64,000 nt of DNA from Veillonella intestinalis (GCF_943193155.1 NZ_CALPDB010000007.1:1-64000), one strand, 5' to 3'; positions 15,581 to 24,391 are shown, counted from the stretch's first letter. Notes: generated from the sequence alone by a model not told the origin. Made by a program: numbers and translations.

Positions 15581-16804
15581 ATGGCTGGGCATTCGTTAAA
15601 AAAATTAAAAATATTACTGTTGTTATTAGTCACATTAACACTTTCTATTGCTTTATTTGGGTGTGGAAATAATGAAAACTCTTCACAAAATAATCAAGTT
15701 ATTACAAATACCTCAGAAAATGATAAAGTAAAAAATACAGAAGATTCTGCAGATAAAAATAACCCTTTTAGAGAATTTAAAGATACTAATAATTCACTTA
15801 GTCAATATTTTTATTGGACTAATCATGTAGGCATTAATGCTTTTAATGAACAAAGAATAAAAATTTTAGAAGTTTTAAGAAACTCCAACAAGAGTGATGC
15901 AAAGATGATCCCTCTTACAAAAGGGAGTAATGGACTTGTTGAAACTGCACCAGGAGGTAATATTGATTATTTGTATTTTGGTCCCATAGAAAATAAACGG
16001 CCTAATGGAGAAGGGCTTTTATGGAAATCTACAGGTATTTTAAATACTTCTCAAAAAAATATTTCGAGAGGAGAGTTAGTGTTTATTGGAACATTCATTA
16101 AAGGTAAATTGTCAAGCGAATATGTTCTTGCATTTTATCAGGGAAAACTATACTATGAAGGCTCCATAACTAATATAACGCAAATTTCTTCAATACCAAA
16201 AGAACATGACGAACCTAATAGTATTAACGAAGGCTTTTACTATATATCACCACAACAATTTTTTTATGCAAAAATATTAGAAGGTTTATCTTTAGAGAAC
16301 TCGATATCTCTTAATAATCAATATTATTTGATTAATGATTTTGATCCATTTAATCAATATACCGAACAGAGTTTTTTCCAGTCGTTCTTTAGAGGTTATT
16401 ACTTATCTGATATTGCATTATATGAGAATATAAGTACTGCTTACTATGTTGACGATGGAAAAATTAAACTTAAAGTAGCTCCTAAATTTGATATTGAAAA
16501 CTTAATGTTAAATAAGATTTCAGACAGACGTATTCTTAAATATGGTGATAATGGAAATTTAGAATACGATATTATTGGTGATATTAGTGGAATCGGTGTT
16601 GTTCATGAAGATTTACTAACTGGGAAAAAACCTCATTATAGGCTCAATGGGAAATCGGGAACTATCTATTATCCGAATGGCAAAATTAAATATCAAGGTG
16701 AGTTTGATTTTCGATTAGCTCCTCATGGATTCGGAACTTTATACAAAGAAGACGGCACAAAAGATTATACAGGGCAATGGGAGCATGGAAAATATAATCC
16801 TTAA
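15581..16804 (+). CDS. MORN-repeat lipoprotein
   Basis: A 407-residue lipoprotein with signal peptide and lipobox ALFGC near residues 24-28 and an Asn-rich linker. Near residue 130 a MORN-like block is visible (DYLYFGPIENKRPNGEGLLW), and the C terminus has two more (GTIYYPNGKIKYQGEF and PHGFGTLYKEDGTKDYTGQW). MORN repeats form extended beta-hairpins that bind membranes or proteins. The repeat style resembles YwqK-type proteins. The middle domain is unrecognised. GGAG lies 13 bases before ATG 15581, so the exact start is uncertain. Confidence 0.7.
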   Translation: MAGHSLKKLKILLLLLVTLTLSIALFGCGNNENSSQNNQVITNTSENDKVKNTEDSADKNNPFREFKDTNNSLSQYFYWTNHVGINAFNEQRIKILEVLRNSNKSDAKMIPLTKGSNGLVETAPGGNIDYLYFGPIENKRPNGEGLLWKSTGILNTSQKNISRGELVFIGTFIKGKLSSEYVLAFYQGKLYYEGSITNITQISSIPKEHDEPNSINEGFYYISPQQFFYAKILEGLSLENSISLNNQYYLINDFDPFNQYTEQSFFQSFFRGYYLSDIALYENISTAYYVDDGKIKLKVAPKFDIENLMLNKISDRRILKYGDNGNLEYDIIGDISGIGVVHEDLLTGKKPHYRLNGKSGTIYYPNGKIKYQGEFDFRLAPHGFGTLYKEDGTKDYTGQWEHGKYNP

Positions 16805-16850
16805 TAAAAACAAAATATAATAATTGTTAAGGCTAAAATAGGAGGGTATT

Positions 16851-17078
16851 ATGGAATCTATTAGAGGTATATTAATGGTTATTGCGATAATTTGGTTAAC
16901 ATATCGCATATATAGAATTTTAGCTAGTAAATATCAAATTGTATCATTCTCTGGTTTTATAGGGCATATGTGGGGTCATTTGGATTTACTAATATGGTCA
17001 TTTATAGGCGCATGTGCGGTTGTAGGACTTGTTTTAAATGGTATTGATTCTATATTTGGAACTAACTTGTTAAAATAA
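16851..17078 (+). CDS. Small two-span membrane protein
   Basis: A 75-residue protein with an N-terminal membrane span (GILMVIAIIWLTYRIYRIL), a conserved central stretch (IVSFSGFIGHMWGHLDLL) and a second span (SFIGACAVVGLVLNGI). The central stretch is shared almost exactly with the frameshifted gene at 13150, so these are paralogues bracketing the lipoprotein and zinc-ribbon genes. The two histidines in GHMWGH could bind metal or heme; that is speculation. TAGGAGGG precedes ATG 16851, and a strong terminator follows. Confidence 0.65.
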   Translation: MESIRGILMVIAIIWLTYRIYRILASKYQIVSFSGFIGHMWGHLDLLIWSFIGACAVVGLVLNGIDSIFGTNLLK

Positions 17079-17096
17079 AAATTGTTAACTTTTTTT

Positions 17097-17131
17097 ACCA
17101 CCTAAGGGCTAAGCCCTTAGGTGGTTTTTGT
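17097..17131 (+). terminator. Terminator of the AT-rich island
   Basis: A perfect 12-bp stem, ACCACCTAAGGG (17097-17108) with CCCTTAGGTGGT (17114-17125), is followed by TTTTTG. It closes the island operon. Confidence 0.9.
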
Positions 17132-17302
17132 TGTGCTAAAGCTCTTATTTTGATGATATAAGCAAGTTTATTCTTATAATATGTAATGAAAATAAGTATA
17201 AGGATTGTATGCTTAACTAGTAATACTAAAGAAGAGTTACTGACTTAACTACTTTATAAGAGTGGTTACAAAATAGTCATGATTAAAAGTATTAGGATTT
17301 GG

Positions 17303-17340
17303 AATAAAAAAAGAACTGTCTAGTAAACTAGACAGTTCTT
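17303..17340 (-). terminator. Terminator of the tRNA-Ser gene
   Basis: AAGAACTGTCTAG pairs perfectly with CTAGACAGTTCTT (17311-17323 with 17328-17340); on the minus strand it is followed by a T run. Confidence 0.88.
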
Positions 17341-17345
17341 AATTG

Positions 17346-17436
17346 TGGCGGAGAGAGAGGGATTTGAACCCTCGGTACGGTATCACCGCACACATGATTT
17401 CCAATCATGCTCCTTAAGCCGCTCGGACACCTCTCC
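17346..17436 (-). tRNA. tRNA-Ser (GGA anticodon)
   Basis: On the minus strand a full class II tRNA is visible: acceptor GGAGAGG with TCTCTCC, a long variable arm (GTGTGCGGTGATACCGTACC region), anticodon loop TTGGAAA giving GGA, T-arm with GGTTCAAATCC, and an encoded CCA end. It reads serine UCC/UCU codons. Confidence 0.95.
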
Positions 17437-17637
17437 ATATGGCGCTACTTCATGTAACGTACTTTACTATTATAGAAGAAAGTAAAAATCTTGTCAATCC
17501 ATAAAAAATAAAAATTTAAATCAGTCAGATGGGGCAAATTTGAATCTTTATAGTCGCATTAGTACACGTCTCATTGTAAAGGTAGGGGATAGTTATTCGA
17601 TTACCTACGGTGTATGCAATTTGAGAGGGGGAGTATC

Positions 17638-18096
17638 TTAACAGTATTTGTGTAATTCTTCGCGATAATGTGCTAGTTTAATTTCGTCAGGCGAATAGGT
17701 AAATAGCTCGCTAATGGCTATGTCAAAAACCTCAGCTACTTTTAATAGAATATCTAAGGTAACACCTTCTATGCGATAGCCTCGTTCAAGGCGAGAAATG
17801 TAACTCGTGCTAATGCCTGTTTTTTCAGAGAGCTCTTTTTGGTACCAACCTTTTTCTTTGCGTAAATGGGCAATTTTACAGCCTAAACAGGTATAAAAAG
17901 CTTGCCCTTTTAAGGGTGTATCTACTGAGGCAGTAGGGCAGAGTGGATTTAAGAAGGCTGCTAATGCTAAGGCTGATTTGCTATTTGGTTTAAGTCTAAA
18001 CGTTTTTACATGACTGGTGTTTTGTTTTTGTAAAGTTATTTCACTTGGTTTTATTGAATGGGTATTTGTTAATTTTGAAATTATGGTTGACACCAC
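17638..18096 (-). CDS. XRE-family HTH regulator with N-terminal extension
   Basis: A 152-residue protein whose C-terminal half is a Cro/C1 helix-turn-helix (IAHLRKEKGWYQKELSEKTG and ISTSYISRLERGYRIEGVTL, about residues 75-115). The first 70 residues are low in recognisable features but include two cysteines in the FYTCLGCKIAHL segment just before the HTH. It starts at GTG 18096 behind AGGAGG. The target is unknown; it is divergent from nothing and stands alone, downstream of the tRNA-Ser locus. Confidence 0.78.
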   Translation of the reverse strand: MVSTIISKLTNTHSIKPSEITLQKQNTSHVKTFRLKPNSKSALALAAFLNPLCPTASVDTPLKGQAFYTCLGCKIAHLRKEKGWYQKELSEKTGISTSYISRLERGYRIEGVTLDILLKVAEVFDIAISELFTYSPDEIKLAHYREELHKYC

Positions 18097-18213
18097 ATAC
18101 GCCTCCTCGTTGTGGTAATAGGGATAGATTAAATAAACAACTATATATTACTCCTAATCACATGTATTGTCTAATGTTTTGTGTCAATAAACATGTTGTT
18201 AATATGATTAATT

Positions 18214-18261
18214 AACAAAAAACGCTCATTTTTTCCCTAGCTAAAAGAAAAAATGAGCGTT
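18214..18261 (-). terminator. Terminator of the Ada-type secreted protein gene
   Basis: AACGCTCATTTTTT (18221-18234) pairs with AAAAAATGAGCGTT (18248-18261); the minus strand continues with TTTTTTG. Confidence 0.85.
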
Positions 18262-18295
18262 ATATCGTATTAGATTAAGGTATTAGATTAGCGTA

Positions 18296-18511
18296 TTATG
18301 GTTTACATACTTTACAAGGTACATAGCCATTATTAATAGCTTCTTGGCGACTATCAAGATATACACGATTGTAGTCACTAATTTTTTGCGCCCCGCGGCA
18401 GTCATCGTAGTGGAATTTACTCGTTCGTGCATTCCCCGAATACGCAAACGTTGGTAAAGCCATGGTGAGTAATAAGGTGGCTACCGTAACAGATTTAATA
18501 AATATATTCAT
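18296..18511 (-). CDS. Small secreted protein with Ada-type zinc-binding motif
   Basis: A 71-residue protein made of a signal peptide (MNIFIKSVTVATLLLTMALP, cut near FAYS) and a short domain with KFHYDDCRGAQKI, NRVYLDSRQEAINNGY and PCKVCKP. This Cys-x(n)-CxxC pattern is that of the Ada N-terminal metal-binding domain (PF02805), where four cysteines hold zinc and repair methyl-phosphotriesters; here only three cysteines plus nearby His are visible and the domain is exported, so DNA repair is unlikely. Secreted versions are often fused to nucleases, which is not the case here. ATG 18511 is preferred over GTG 18520 by ribosome-site spacing. Confidence 0.75.
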   Translation of the reverse strand: MNIFIKSVTVATLLLTMALPTFAYSGNARTSKFHYDDCRGAQKISDYNRVYLDSRQEAINNGYVPCKVCKP

Positions 18512-18641
18512 ACCAGTCACAACCTTTCTTTGGTACTACATAAAACTATCATTTACCGCCTAGCGGATAAATGTAAGCAAGGTTTTGAGTTATTATTGTC
18601 TCAGTTCGGCTTTTTGTGTATGATATATGTTTATATATTGG

Positions 18642-19436
18642 TTAGTCTAAATGATACATATTGGGTTTTCGATCTCTAAAGACATTGATTTTGCGGCGAA
18701 TATCGTCTGTAACACTTAAATCAATCGTGCCAATAGCAACTTCTTCAGAATCGCCTAGATGCAATAGTTCATCGCCCCATGGATCAAGTAATAAAGAATT
18801 TCCGGCACATTTTATTTTACCAATATAGCCACAAGTATTGACTGCGCAGAGAAACATTTGGTTTTCAATAGCTCGTGCTGTGTTTAAGATTTCCCAGTGG
18901 CGCTGGCGCATAGTAGGCCATTGAGCGGGCACAAAGAACAAGTCGACTCCTTGTAAAGTTGTAGTGCGGATGATTTCAGGAAAACGAATATCATAGCATG
19001 TTACACTGGAGCAAGGTATTTCATCTAAGTAGAAGCGGTGAGTTTGTTCGCCCCCTTGAAAAAACTTATCTTCTTTGGCAGGTGTAAAGCTATGAATTTT
19101 ATCATATTGTGAAATAATAGTGCCTTCGCGATTTACAATATACGAAGTATTATATACTTTATTATCCCGTAAGGTAGCCACCGAGCCACCCACAATATTT
19201 ACCTCATGTTTTTTAGCTAATTGACTAAGTAAAGTCTGGGTGCGCTCCCCATTTTTATCAGCCTCTTGTGGCAAGTGGTCGGTGGGGTAAAAGCCAGTAT
19301 TCCAGGTTTCAGGTAAAACTAGAATATCGGGGCTTTCTTTAACGGCCGTTTCCACTAATTCTTCCACATGATAGTAGTTGCGATCTACATCCCCAACGGT
19401 TACATCCATTTGTAATAGGGCAATTTTTTTTTTCAT
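18642..19436 (-). CDS. Carbon-nitrogen hydrolase (omega-amidase-like)
   Basis: A 264-residue nitrilase-superfamily amidase. The catalytic triad is visible: Glu in LPETWNTGFYP near residue 42, Lys in YDKIHSFTPA near 110, and Cys in TCYDIRFPE near 145. The KIHSF and FFVPAQWP segments fit the YafV/NIT2 omega-amidase branch, which hydrolyses alpha-keto-omega-amides such as 2-oxoglutaramate and its methionine-salvage counterpart. ATG 19436 is chosen for its upstream GGAG. It is a stand-alone gene. Given three SAM riboswitches in the window, a methionine-related role is possible but not shown. Confidence 0.85.
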   Translation of the reverse strand: MKKKIALLQMDVTVGDVDRNYYHVEELVETAVKESPDILVLPETWNTGFYPTDHLPQEADKNGERTQTLLSQLAKKHEVNIVGGSVATLRDNKVYNTSYIVNREGTIISQYDKIHSFTPAKEDKFFQGGEQTHRFYLDEIPCSSVTCYDIRFPEIIRTTTLQGVDLFFVPAQWPTMRQRHWEILNTARAIENQMFLCAVNTCGYIGKIKCAGNSLLLDPWGDELLHLGDSEEVAIGTIDLSVTDDIRRKINVFRDRKPNMYHLD

Positions 19437-19616
19437 TACATACTCCATTCAAAACGACAAGATGGTCGTAAACAAGAAGTTATATACTATATGAATTATA
19501 ATATAAGTATAGGGGGAGATTTAAAAGGCTGTCAATAGGCATGGGCTGTTTGTTTGTGATATAATATACCTTGTATAATTGTTTTTAAATACAATAAAAT
19601 AAGTAGGAGGCAATTT

Positions 19617-20429
19617 ATGAAACGTTTCATAGTAGTCTTTGCCTTGCTTGGGAGTTTATTGATGCTCTTAGCAGGTTGTATGTCTGAAACGAAAGACACA
19701 ACGGCTAGTGCTGCACAAGCACAACCACAGAAAGTAACTAAAACAGTAGCGACGGCAGTACCAAAGGGTATTCCTGTGCTTATGTATCACAAAGTAGGGC
19801 CAGAAGAAGATAATGATGCGGTCATTCGTGAGGATTTGTTCAGAGCCCAAATGAAGCTCTTACACGATAAAGGTTTTAATCCTATTACGATGGAACAATT
19901 AAATGATTATGTTCGTCATGGTAAGGCGGTGCCAGTTAAACCAGTAGTCTTAACCTTTGATGATGGCTATGAGGATACGTATAGCATTGTCTATCCCGTG
20001 TTAAAAGAATATGGCTTTGCAGGCACTGTATTTGTTAATCCAGGCGATGTAGGTACGCGTTTAACTTGGGAACAGATTAAAGAAATGCACGATAATGGCA
20101 TAACTATTGCTAGTCATGGGTATGACCATGTGCGGATGAATGAATTATCTGATAGTGAGCAATTAGCTAATATTGTAAAAGCACAAATGGCGTTAAAAGA
20201 AAAATTAGGCATTGATAATCAATGGTTCTGTTATCCTTATGGTCGTGAAAATGAATATTCTCAAAAAGCAGCTACGGATAATGGTATTTTATTGGCTGTA
20301 ACCATGAATCCAGGTTGGGTCCATGAAGGCGATAATCCGTATGCTTTGCAACGTATTTGGATTGGTAATGCTGTAGATCTCGCTCATTTTGAAGAACGGA
20401 TAACAACGGAAGAGTATGCTGATTTATAA
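19617..20429 (+). CDS. Polysaccharide deacetylase lipoprotein
   Basis: A 270-residue exported lipoprotein (lipobox LLAGC near residue 21) with a NodB-type carbohydrate esterase 4 domain. Motif 1 is VVLTFDDGYEDTYS (Asp base and metal Asp), motif 2 is IASHGYDHVRM (the two metal histidines) and a later motif is CYPYGREN. It would remove N- or O-acetyl groups from cell-surface polysaccharide, outside the cytoplasmic membrane. It heads an operon with the next two genes (19 and 8 bp gaps), which suggests a role in building or trimming an envelope polymer. Confidence 0.88.
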   Translation: MKRFIVVFALLGSLLMLLAGCMSETKDTTASAAQAQPQKVTKTVATAVPKGIPVLMYHKVGPEEDNDAVIREDLFRAQMKLLHDKGFNPITMEQLNDYVRHGKAVPVKPVVLTFDDGYEDTYSIVYPVLKEYGFAGTVFVNPGDVGTRLTWEQIKEMHDNGITIASHGYDHVRMNELSDSEQLANIVKAQMALKEKLGIDNQWFCYPYGRENEYSQKAATDNGILLAVTMNPGWVHEGDNPYALQRIWIGNAVDLAHFEERITTEEYADL

Positions 20430-20448
20430 GGACAGATAGGAGTTAAGG

Positions 20449-21396
20449 ATGAAACGATTTTTTAGTAAAGGGTGGGTAAAATTTATTCTCGTCATGTTTA
20501 TTTTTACCATGCTTACCTCGCCCATTGTAGTGCTATTTGGCCCTTTTGATAATCTGAAACGTACCGTTGTGGGCGCTATTATGCGCTCGCGCCATCCTCA
20601 TTACATTACATGGCTGTTTAATCAGGATGAAATCAATATGATTCTAGGCACGGTAAGTACAGTGCGAAGCCAAGATTTATTTAAGTTTAAAGCTCGTGAA
20701 GATACAACGCTTAAAATGCGTAAAATTGAGTCAACTCGTTATGTTGGTTATGTACTAGAAATTCCTGACCCTCGTCGTGTAAAGGTGGCAACGGCTAGAA
20801 ACATTCAAGAAAAAGGGGAAACCGTAAGTAATATTGCTAAGGATAATGATGCGGTAGCCGCTATTAATGCAGGTGGTTTCCACGATCCTAATGGTACTGG
20901 TACTGGTCGTTTGCCGTATGGTTTCATCATGCAAGAAGGGGACTATGTGATTGGTAAAGATGTAGGACCTGATGAAGCGGTAGACTTTGTTGGTTTTACA
21001 AAAGATGGCAACTTGATTGCTGGCACATACAATAAAACAGAATTGGCTGAAATGAAAGCGGCTGAAGGTATTACCTTTGGACCACCACTTATTGTAGATG
21101 GTAAGAAAATGATTACTGATGGTGATGGTGGCTGGGGTATTGGGCCTCGTACGGCTATTGGTCAGAAAAAAGATGGTACTGTTATTTTTGTCGTTATTGA
21201 TGGTCGTCAACCTGGTTATTCCACGGGGGCAACGCTTCGTGATGTGCAAGATGTACTATTTGAAGAAGGCTGCTATATTGCTGCGAATTTAGATGGTGGT
21301 TCTAGTACGACTTTATATTACAATGGTAAAGTTGTTAATAAACCAGCTGACTTGTTAGGTGAGCGGATGATTCCAACCGCCTTTGTTGTGAAATAG
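20449..21396 (+). CDS. Phosphodiester glycosidase (NAGPA-domain) family protein
   Basis: A 315-residue protein with one N-terminal membrane anchor (FILVMFIFTMLTSPIVVLFG) and an exported NAGPA domain (PF09992). Characteristic blocks are AAINAGGFHDPNGTGTGR, GPRTAIGQKKDG and ANLDGGSSTTLYYNGKVVN. The domain is named for the human enzyme that removes GlcNAc from GlcNAc-phosphomannose; bacterial members occur in exopolysaccharide and phosphodiester-linked glycan loci. It lies between a polysaccharide deacetylase and an anchored protein of unknown role. AGGAG precedes ATG 20449. Confidence 0.87.
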   Translation: MKRFFSKGWVKFILVMFIFTMLTSPIVVLFGPFDNLKRTVVGAIMRSRHPHYITWLFNQDEINMILGTVSTVRSQDLFKFKAREDTTLKMRKIESTRYVGYVLEIPDPRRVKVATARNIQEKGETVSNIAKDNDAVAAINAGGFHDPNGTGTGRLPYGFIMQEGDYVIGKDVGPDEAVDFVGFTKDGNLIAGTYNKTELAEMKAAEGITFGPPLIVDGKKMITDGDGGWGIGPRTAIGQKKDGTVIFVVIDGRQPGYSTGATLRDVQDVLFEEGCYIAANLDGGSSTTLYYNGKVVNKPADLLGERMIPTAFVVK

Positions 21397-21404
21397 GAGG
21401 ACCC

Positions 21405-22307
21405 ATGGCATCGTTTGGTAAAGTTTTAAGCGCCTTTGTCTTGGGGCTAGCATTACAAGGCGGAATTTATTATTATTTAGATCAAATTTATTTTGCGCCT
21501 ACTACTGAGTTTGAAGTGACGGCCAGTGATGGGCAAGAAAAAGACGGTAATTTTCCTGATGTAGGGGAAGGCAATAAATACTATTCACAAGGGCATAAAT
21601 ATATGGCCGTTGTAACGCAAGACTCTGTAAAAGTATATACATCTGGTGAGAAAACACCGATAGATATTGATTTAAAGGGGCGTCAAGTTAGTTATTTTGA
21701 GTGGTTGCCGGATCGTGACTTAGCGATTATGGGGTTACATGGTGGTGTTGAAGATAATGTAGTATTGGCTCGTTTTGACCCTGAAAGCCCTGAGCATGAA
21801 GTGGATACAACCATGCAAGATTTACCAGCAGATAGTAAAATTGTAGATGCAGCGTTTTCAACGGCGACTAATGTAGTGTATATGAAAATTAAGGTTGCTG
21901 AAAATGCATACCGAATTTATCGGACCGATGCGAACTATGACACCCGCCGAGTATACATGCAGGCTTCGAATATAGGCCGAATCGCTGTTTTCTATGATGA
22001 GGATATCTTCTTCTACGATAATGTTCGCACTGGCGATGTATTTATGTTTGACGGCACTGAAGGTGGTTGGCGGGTTATTAATCCGGCAGGGCGTTATCGT
22101 TTAGTTGGCGTTGATAAAGATAAAGATATTTATATTGCTAAAGTTGATGAAGATGACAAAGTCTTATCTGTATTACAAGGCCGATTAGGCGTTGGCTTTG
22201 AAACGGTGGATACTTTTAGTGAGCCACAAGAGTTAAAAGATATTACAGTAGCGTCTATCGAAAAAATGATAAGTGATAAACGTTCTAGTGATAATAAAAA
22301 ACAATAA
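21405..22307 (+). CDS. Membrane-anchored propeller-like protein of unknown function
   Basis: A 300-residue protein with one N-terminal anchor (KVLSAFVLGLALQGGIYYYL) and a soluble outer part made of repeating beta-strand units (KYMAVVTQDSVKVYT, PDRDLAIMGLHGG, EDIFFYDNVRTGDVFMF, DKDIYIAKVDEDDKVL), which suggests a beta-propeller. I do not recognise the family. It is separated by 8 bp from the NAGPA-domain gene and is followed by a terminator, so it is the last gene of the envelope operon and may be a scaffold or binding partner for the two enzymes. Confidence 0.68.
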   Translation: MASFGKVLSAFVLGLALQGGIYYYLDQIYFAPTTEFEVTASDGQEKDGNFPDVGEGNKYYSQGHKYMAVVTQDSVKVYTSGEKTPIDIDLKGRQVSYFEWLPDRDLAIMGLHGGVEDNVVLARFDPESPEHEVDTTMQDLPADSKIVDAAFSTATNVVYMKIKVAENAYRIYRTDANYDTRRVYMQASNIGRIAVFYDEDIFFYDNVRTGDVFMFDGTEGGWRVINPAGRYRLVGVDKDKDIYIAKVDEDDKVLSVLQGRLGVGFETVDTFSEPQELKDITVASIEKMISDKRSSDNKKQ

Positions 22308-22360
22308 ATAAGCATAAACAGACTTTTGATTTCAATTATGAGGTTTATGCATAGGTAAGT

Positions 22361-22391
22361 GAAAAGGTCTGCTGTAGCAGGCCTTTTCTTG
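22361..22391 (+). terminator. Terminator of the envelope operon
   Basis: GAAAAGGTCTGCT pairs with AGCAGGCCTTTTC (22361-22373 with 22377-22389), with one G-U pair, followed by TTG. Confidence 0.75.
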
Positions 22392-22417
22392 ACTATATGA
22401 ACTATGAGGAGGTAATT

Positions 22418-22738
22418 ATGGCTAAGTTTAAAATTAAAAAAGGCTTAAGTGATGCGGAGATGTTTAAAAATGTGGTGGAAGAGGAAACCTTTGAAACAGC
22501 GATGTTAAAAGGTGAGGCTGAGAGTAAGCGTCCTGCACCGCTACGAAAGTCCTCTAGTAACAGTCAAGAAGCCTTTTACCGTGAGTTCCTAACTGAGAAG
22601 GTAGAGACTCAGATTGGTAAACTTTTACTGGATATTAAGATGGAATATTTTAAAGATGGTGTAGGCGATTTTTCTATACAAGTGAAAAAAGATGGCCGAA
22701 ATATTATAATCGAAACGGCACCTAAAAAAATTAAATAA
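22418..22738 (+). CDS. Conserved hypothetical protein
   Basis: A 106-residue soluble, charged protein that I do not recognise. The first part is helical and acidic (KIKKGLSDAEMFKNVVEEET), a middle linker is basic and Ser-rich (RPAPLRKSSSNSQEAF) and the last part has alternating strands (FSIQVKKDGRNIIIETAPKK). ATG 22418 follows GAGGAGG with ideal spacing. It is a single gene just upstream of the carboxyltransferase promoter. Confidence 0.6.
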   Translation: MAKFKIKKGLSDAEMFKNVVEEETFETAMLKGEAESKRPAPLRKSSSNSQEAFYREFLTEKVETQIGKLLLDIKMEYFKDGVGDFSIQVKKDGRNIIIETAPKKIK

Positions 22739-22782
22739 GATTAAGAAATATATATTTATGAGTAATCCGTATTGTAAATATG

Positions 22783-22811
22783 TTGACAAAGAAACTCTTT
22801 AGTAGTCTAAT
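22783..22811 (+). promoter_or_regulatory. Promoter of the carboxyltransferase gene
   Basis: TTGACA (22783-22788), 17-bp spacer, TCTAAT (22806-22811). A leader of about 150 nt follows before the start codon; I see no known riboswitch in it. Confidence 0.65.
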
Positions 22812-22972
22812 AGATATGTGAGATGAATACTAGTTCTATTAAGGGATTAGATAGAAAGTATTCGTTATAAGCGTAATTTGAAGGTGAAATGAATTGTAAG
22901 CATCTATAAAATGTGGAAGGTTTTATAGGATGGCAGGTTACAATTTATTTCGAAAGTGAAGGAGAAGGAGTT

Positions 22973-24379
22973 ATGAAAGCGAAAAAAGTAAGAATCATGG
23001 AAACCGTCCTCCGCGATGGTCATCAGTCCGTTTTGGCAACACGTATGCGTACTAGCCAAATGTTGCCAGTATTGGAAAAATTGGACTCTGTTGGTTATGA
23101 AGCGTTAGAATGTTGGGGCGGTGCTACCTTTGATAGCTGTCTTCGTTTCTTAGACGAAGATCCATGGCAACGTCTTCGCACGTTAAAAGCTCATCTTAAA
23201 AACACTCCATTACAGATGTTGTTACGTGGCCAAAACTTATTAGGTTACAAACATTATGCTGATGATGTAGTAGAAGCATTTGTTAAAAAAGCAAAAGAAA
23301 ACGGTATTGATCGTATCCGTATTTTTGATGCGTTGAACGATCCTCGTAACATGGAAGCTGCTATTAAAGCAGGTAACAAATGTGGCGTTCATGTACAAGG
23401 TACAATGGTTTATACTATTAGCCCTGTACATACAAATGAAATGTTCGTAAAAGTGGCTGAAGAATTAAAGGATATGGGCATGAATTCCTTGTGCATTAAG
23501 GATATGTCCGGTTTATTAGCGCCATATGATGCAGTATCCTTGATTCAAGACCTTAAAAAACGTCTTGGCGATGACATGATGATTGACTTACATAGCCATT
23601 TCACTTGTGGTCTTGCTAGTGCTACTTACTTAAAAGCTGTAGAAGCTGGTGTTGATGTAATCGATACAGCTCTTAGCCCATTCGGTCATGCAACTTCTCA
23701 ACCTGCAACTGAAAGTATTGTTGAAATGTTCCGTGGTACTGAATATGATACTGGTTTAGATTTAGCATCTCTTCGTGAATTAGCTGAATACTTCCGTGGC
23801 GTTCGTAAAGAAATCGCTGATGAATTTGGTATTACGCCAGCTCATGAAGTATTGCCAGAAGTTCGTCATTACCAAATCCCTGGTGGTATGTTGTCTAATA
23901 CTCAGAATCAACTTCGTGAAATGGGTATGGCAGACAAATTCTTTGATGTAATGAACGAAATGCCTAAAGTACGTGCTGACCTTGGTTACCCTCCATTGGT
24001 AACACCTACTAGCCAAATCGTTGGTACTATGGCTATGATGAACGTTAACTTCATGGCTAATGGTATGGAACGTTACCAAATGACTCCTAGCGAAGTTAAA
24101 GACTTAGTTCGTGGTAAATATGGTCGTTTACCTGCACCAATTAGCGAAGATATTCGCAAGAAAATTATTGGTGATGAAGAACCTATTACATGCCGTCCAG
24201 CAGACCTTATCAAACCTGAATTGGAATTATATCGTCAGAAATTGTCCGAATTAGGTTACCAAGGTTTCACTGATGAAGACGTATTATCCTATGCTATGTT
24301 CCCAGAAGTAGCATTACAGTTCTTCGAAAAACACAGCAAACAAGTTATTCTTAAAGAAATCGATCTTCCACGCGAATAA
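22973..24379 (+). CDS. Oxaloacetate decarboxylase/transcarboxylase-type carboxyltransferase subunit
   Basis: A 468-residue DRE-TIM-fold carboxyltransferase like OadA, PycB or the 5S subunit of transcarboxylase. It transfers CO2 between oxaloacetate/pyruvate and biotin. Signatures are METVLRDGHQS (metal Asp), the lysine in CIKDMSGLL that is carboxylated in this family, and the zinc histidines in DLHSHFTCG. The biotin-carrier domain of full-length OadA is absent, so a separate biotin protein must serve it. Codons are strongly biased toward those of highly expressed genes, in keeping with a central role in lactate/pyruvate-to-propionate metabolism in Veillonella-type bacteria. GGAG precedes ATG 22973. 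Confidence 0.88.
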   Translation: MKAKKVRIMETVLRDGHQSVLATRMRTSQMLPVLEKLDSVGYEALECWGGATFDSCLRFLDEDPWQRLRTLKAHLKNTPLQMLLRGQNLLGYKHYADDVVEAFVKKAKENGIDRIRIFDALNDPRNMEAAIKAGNKCGVHVQGTMVYTISPVHTNEMFVKVAEELKDMGMNSLCIKDMSGLLAPYDAVSLIQDLKKRLGDDMMIDLHSHFTCGLASATYLKAVEAGVDVIDTALSPFGHATSQPATESIVEMFRGTEYDTGLDLASLRELAEYFRGVRKEIADEFGITPAHEVLPEVRHYQIPGGMLSNTQNQLREMGMADKFFDVMNEMPKVRADLGYPPLVTPTSQIVGTMAMMNVNFMANGMERYQMTPSEVKDLVRGKYGRLPAPISEDIRKKIIGDEEPITCRPADLIKPELELYRQKLSELGYQGFTDEDVLSYAMFPEVALQFFEKHSKQVILKEIDLPRE

Positions 24380-24391
24380 TTTGTTATATGT

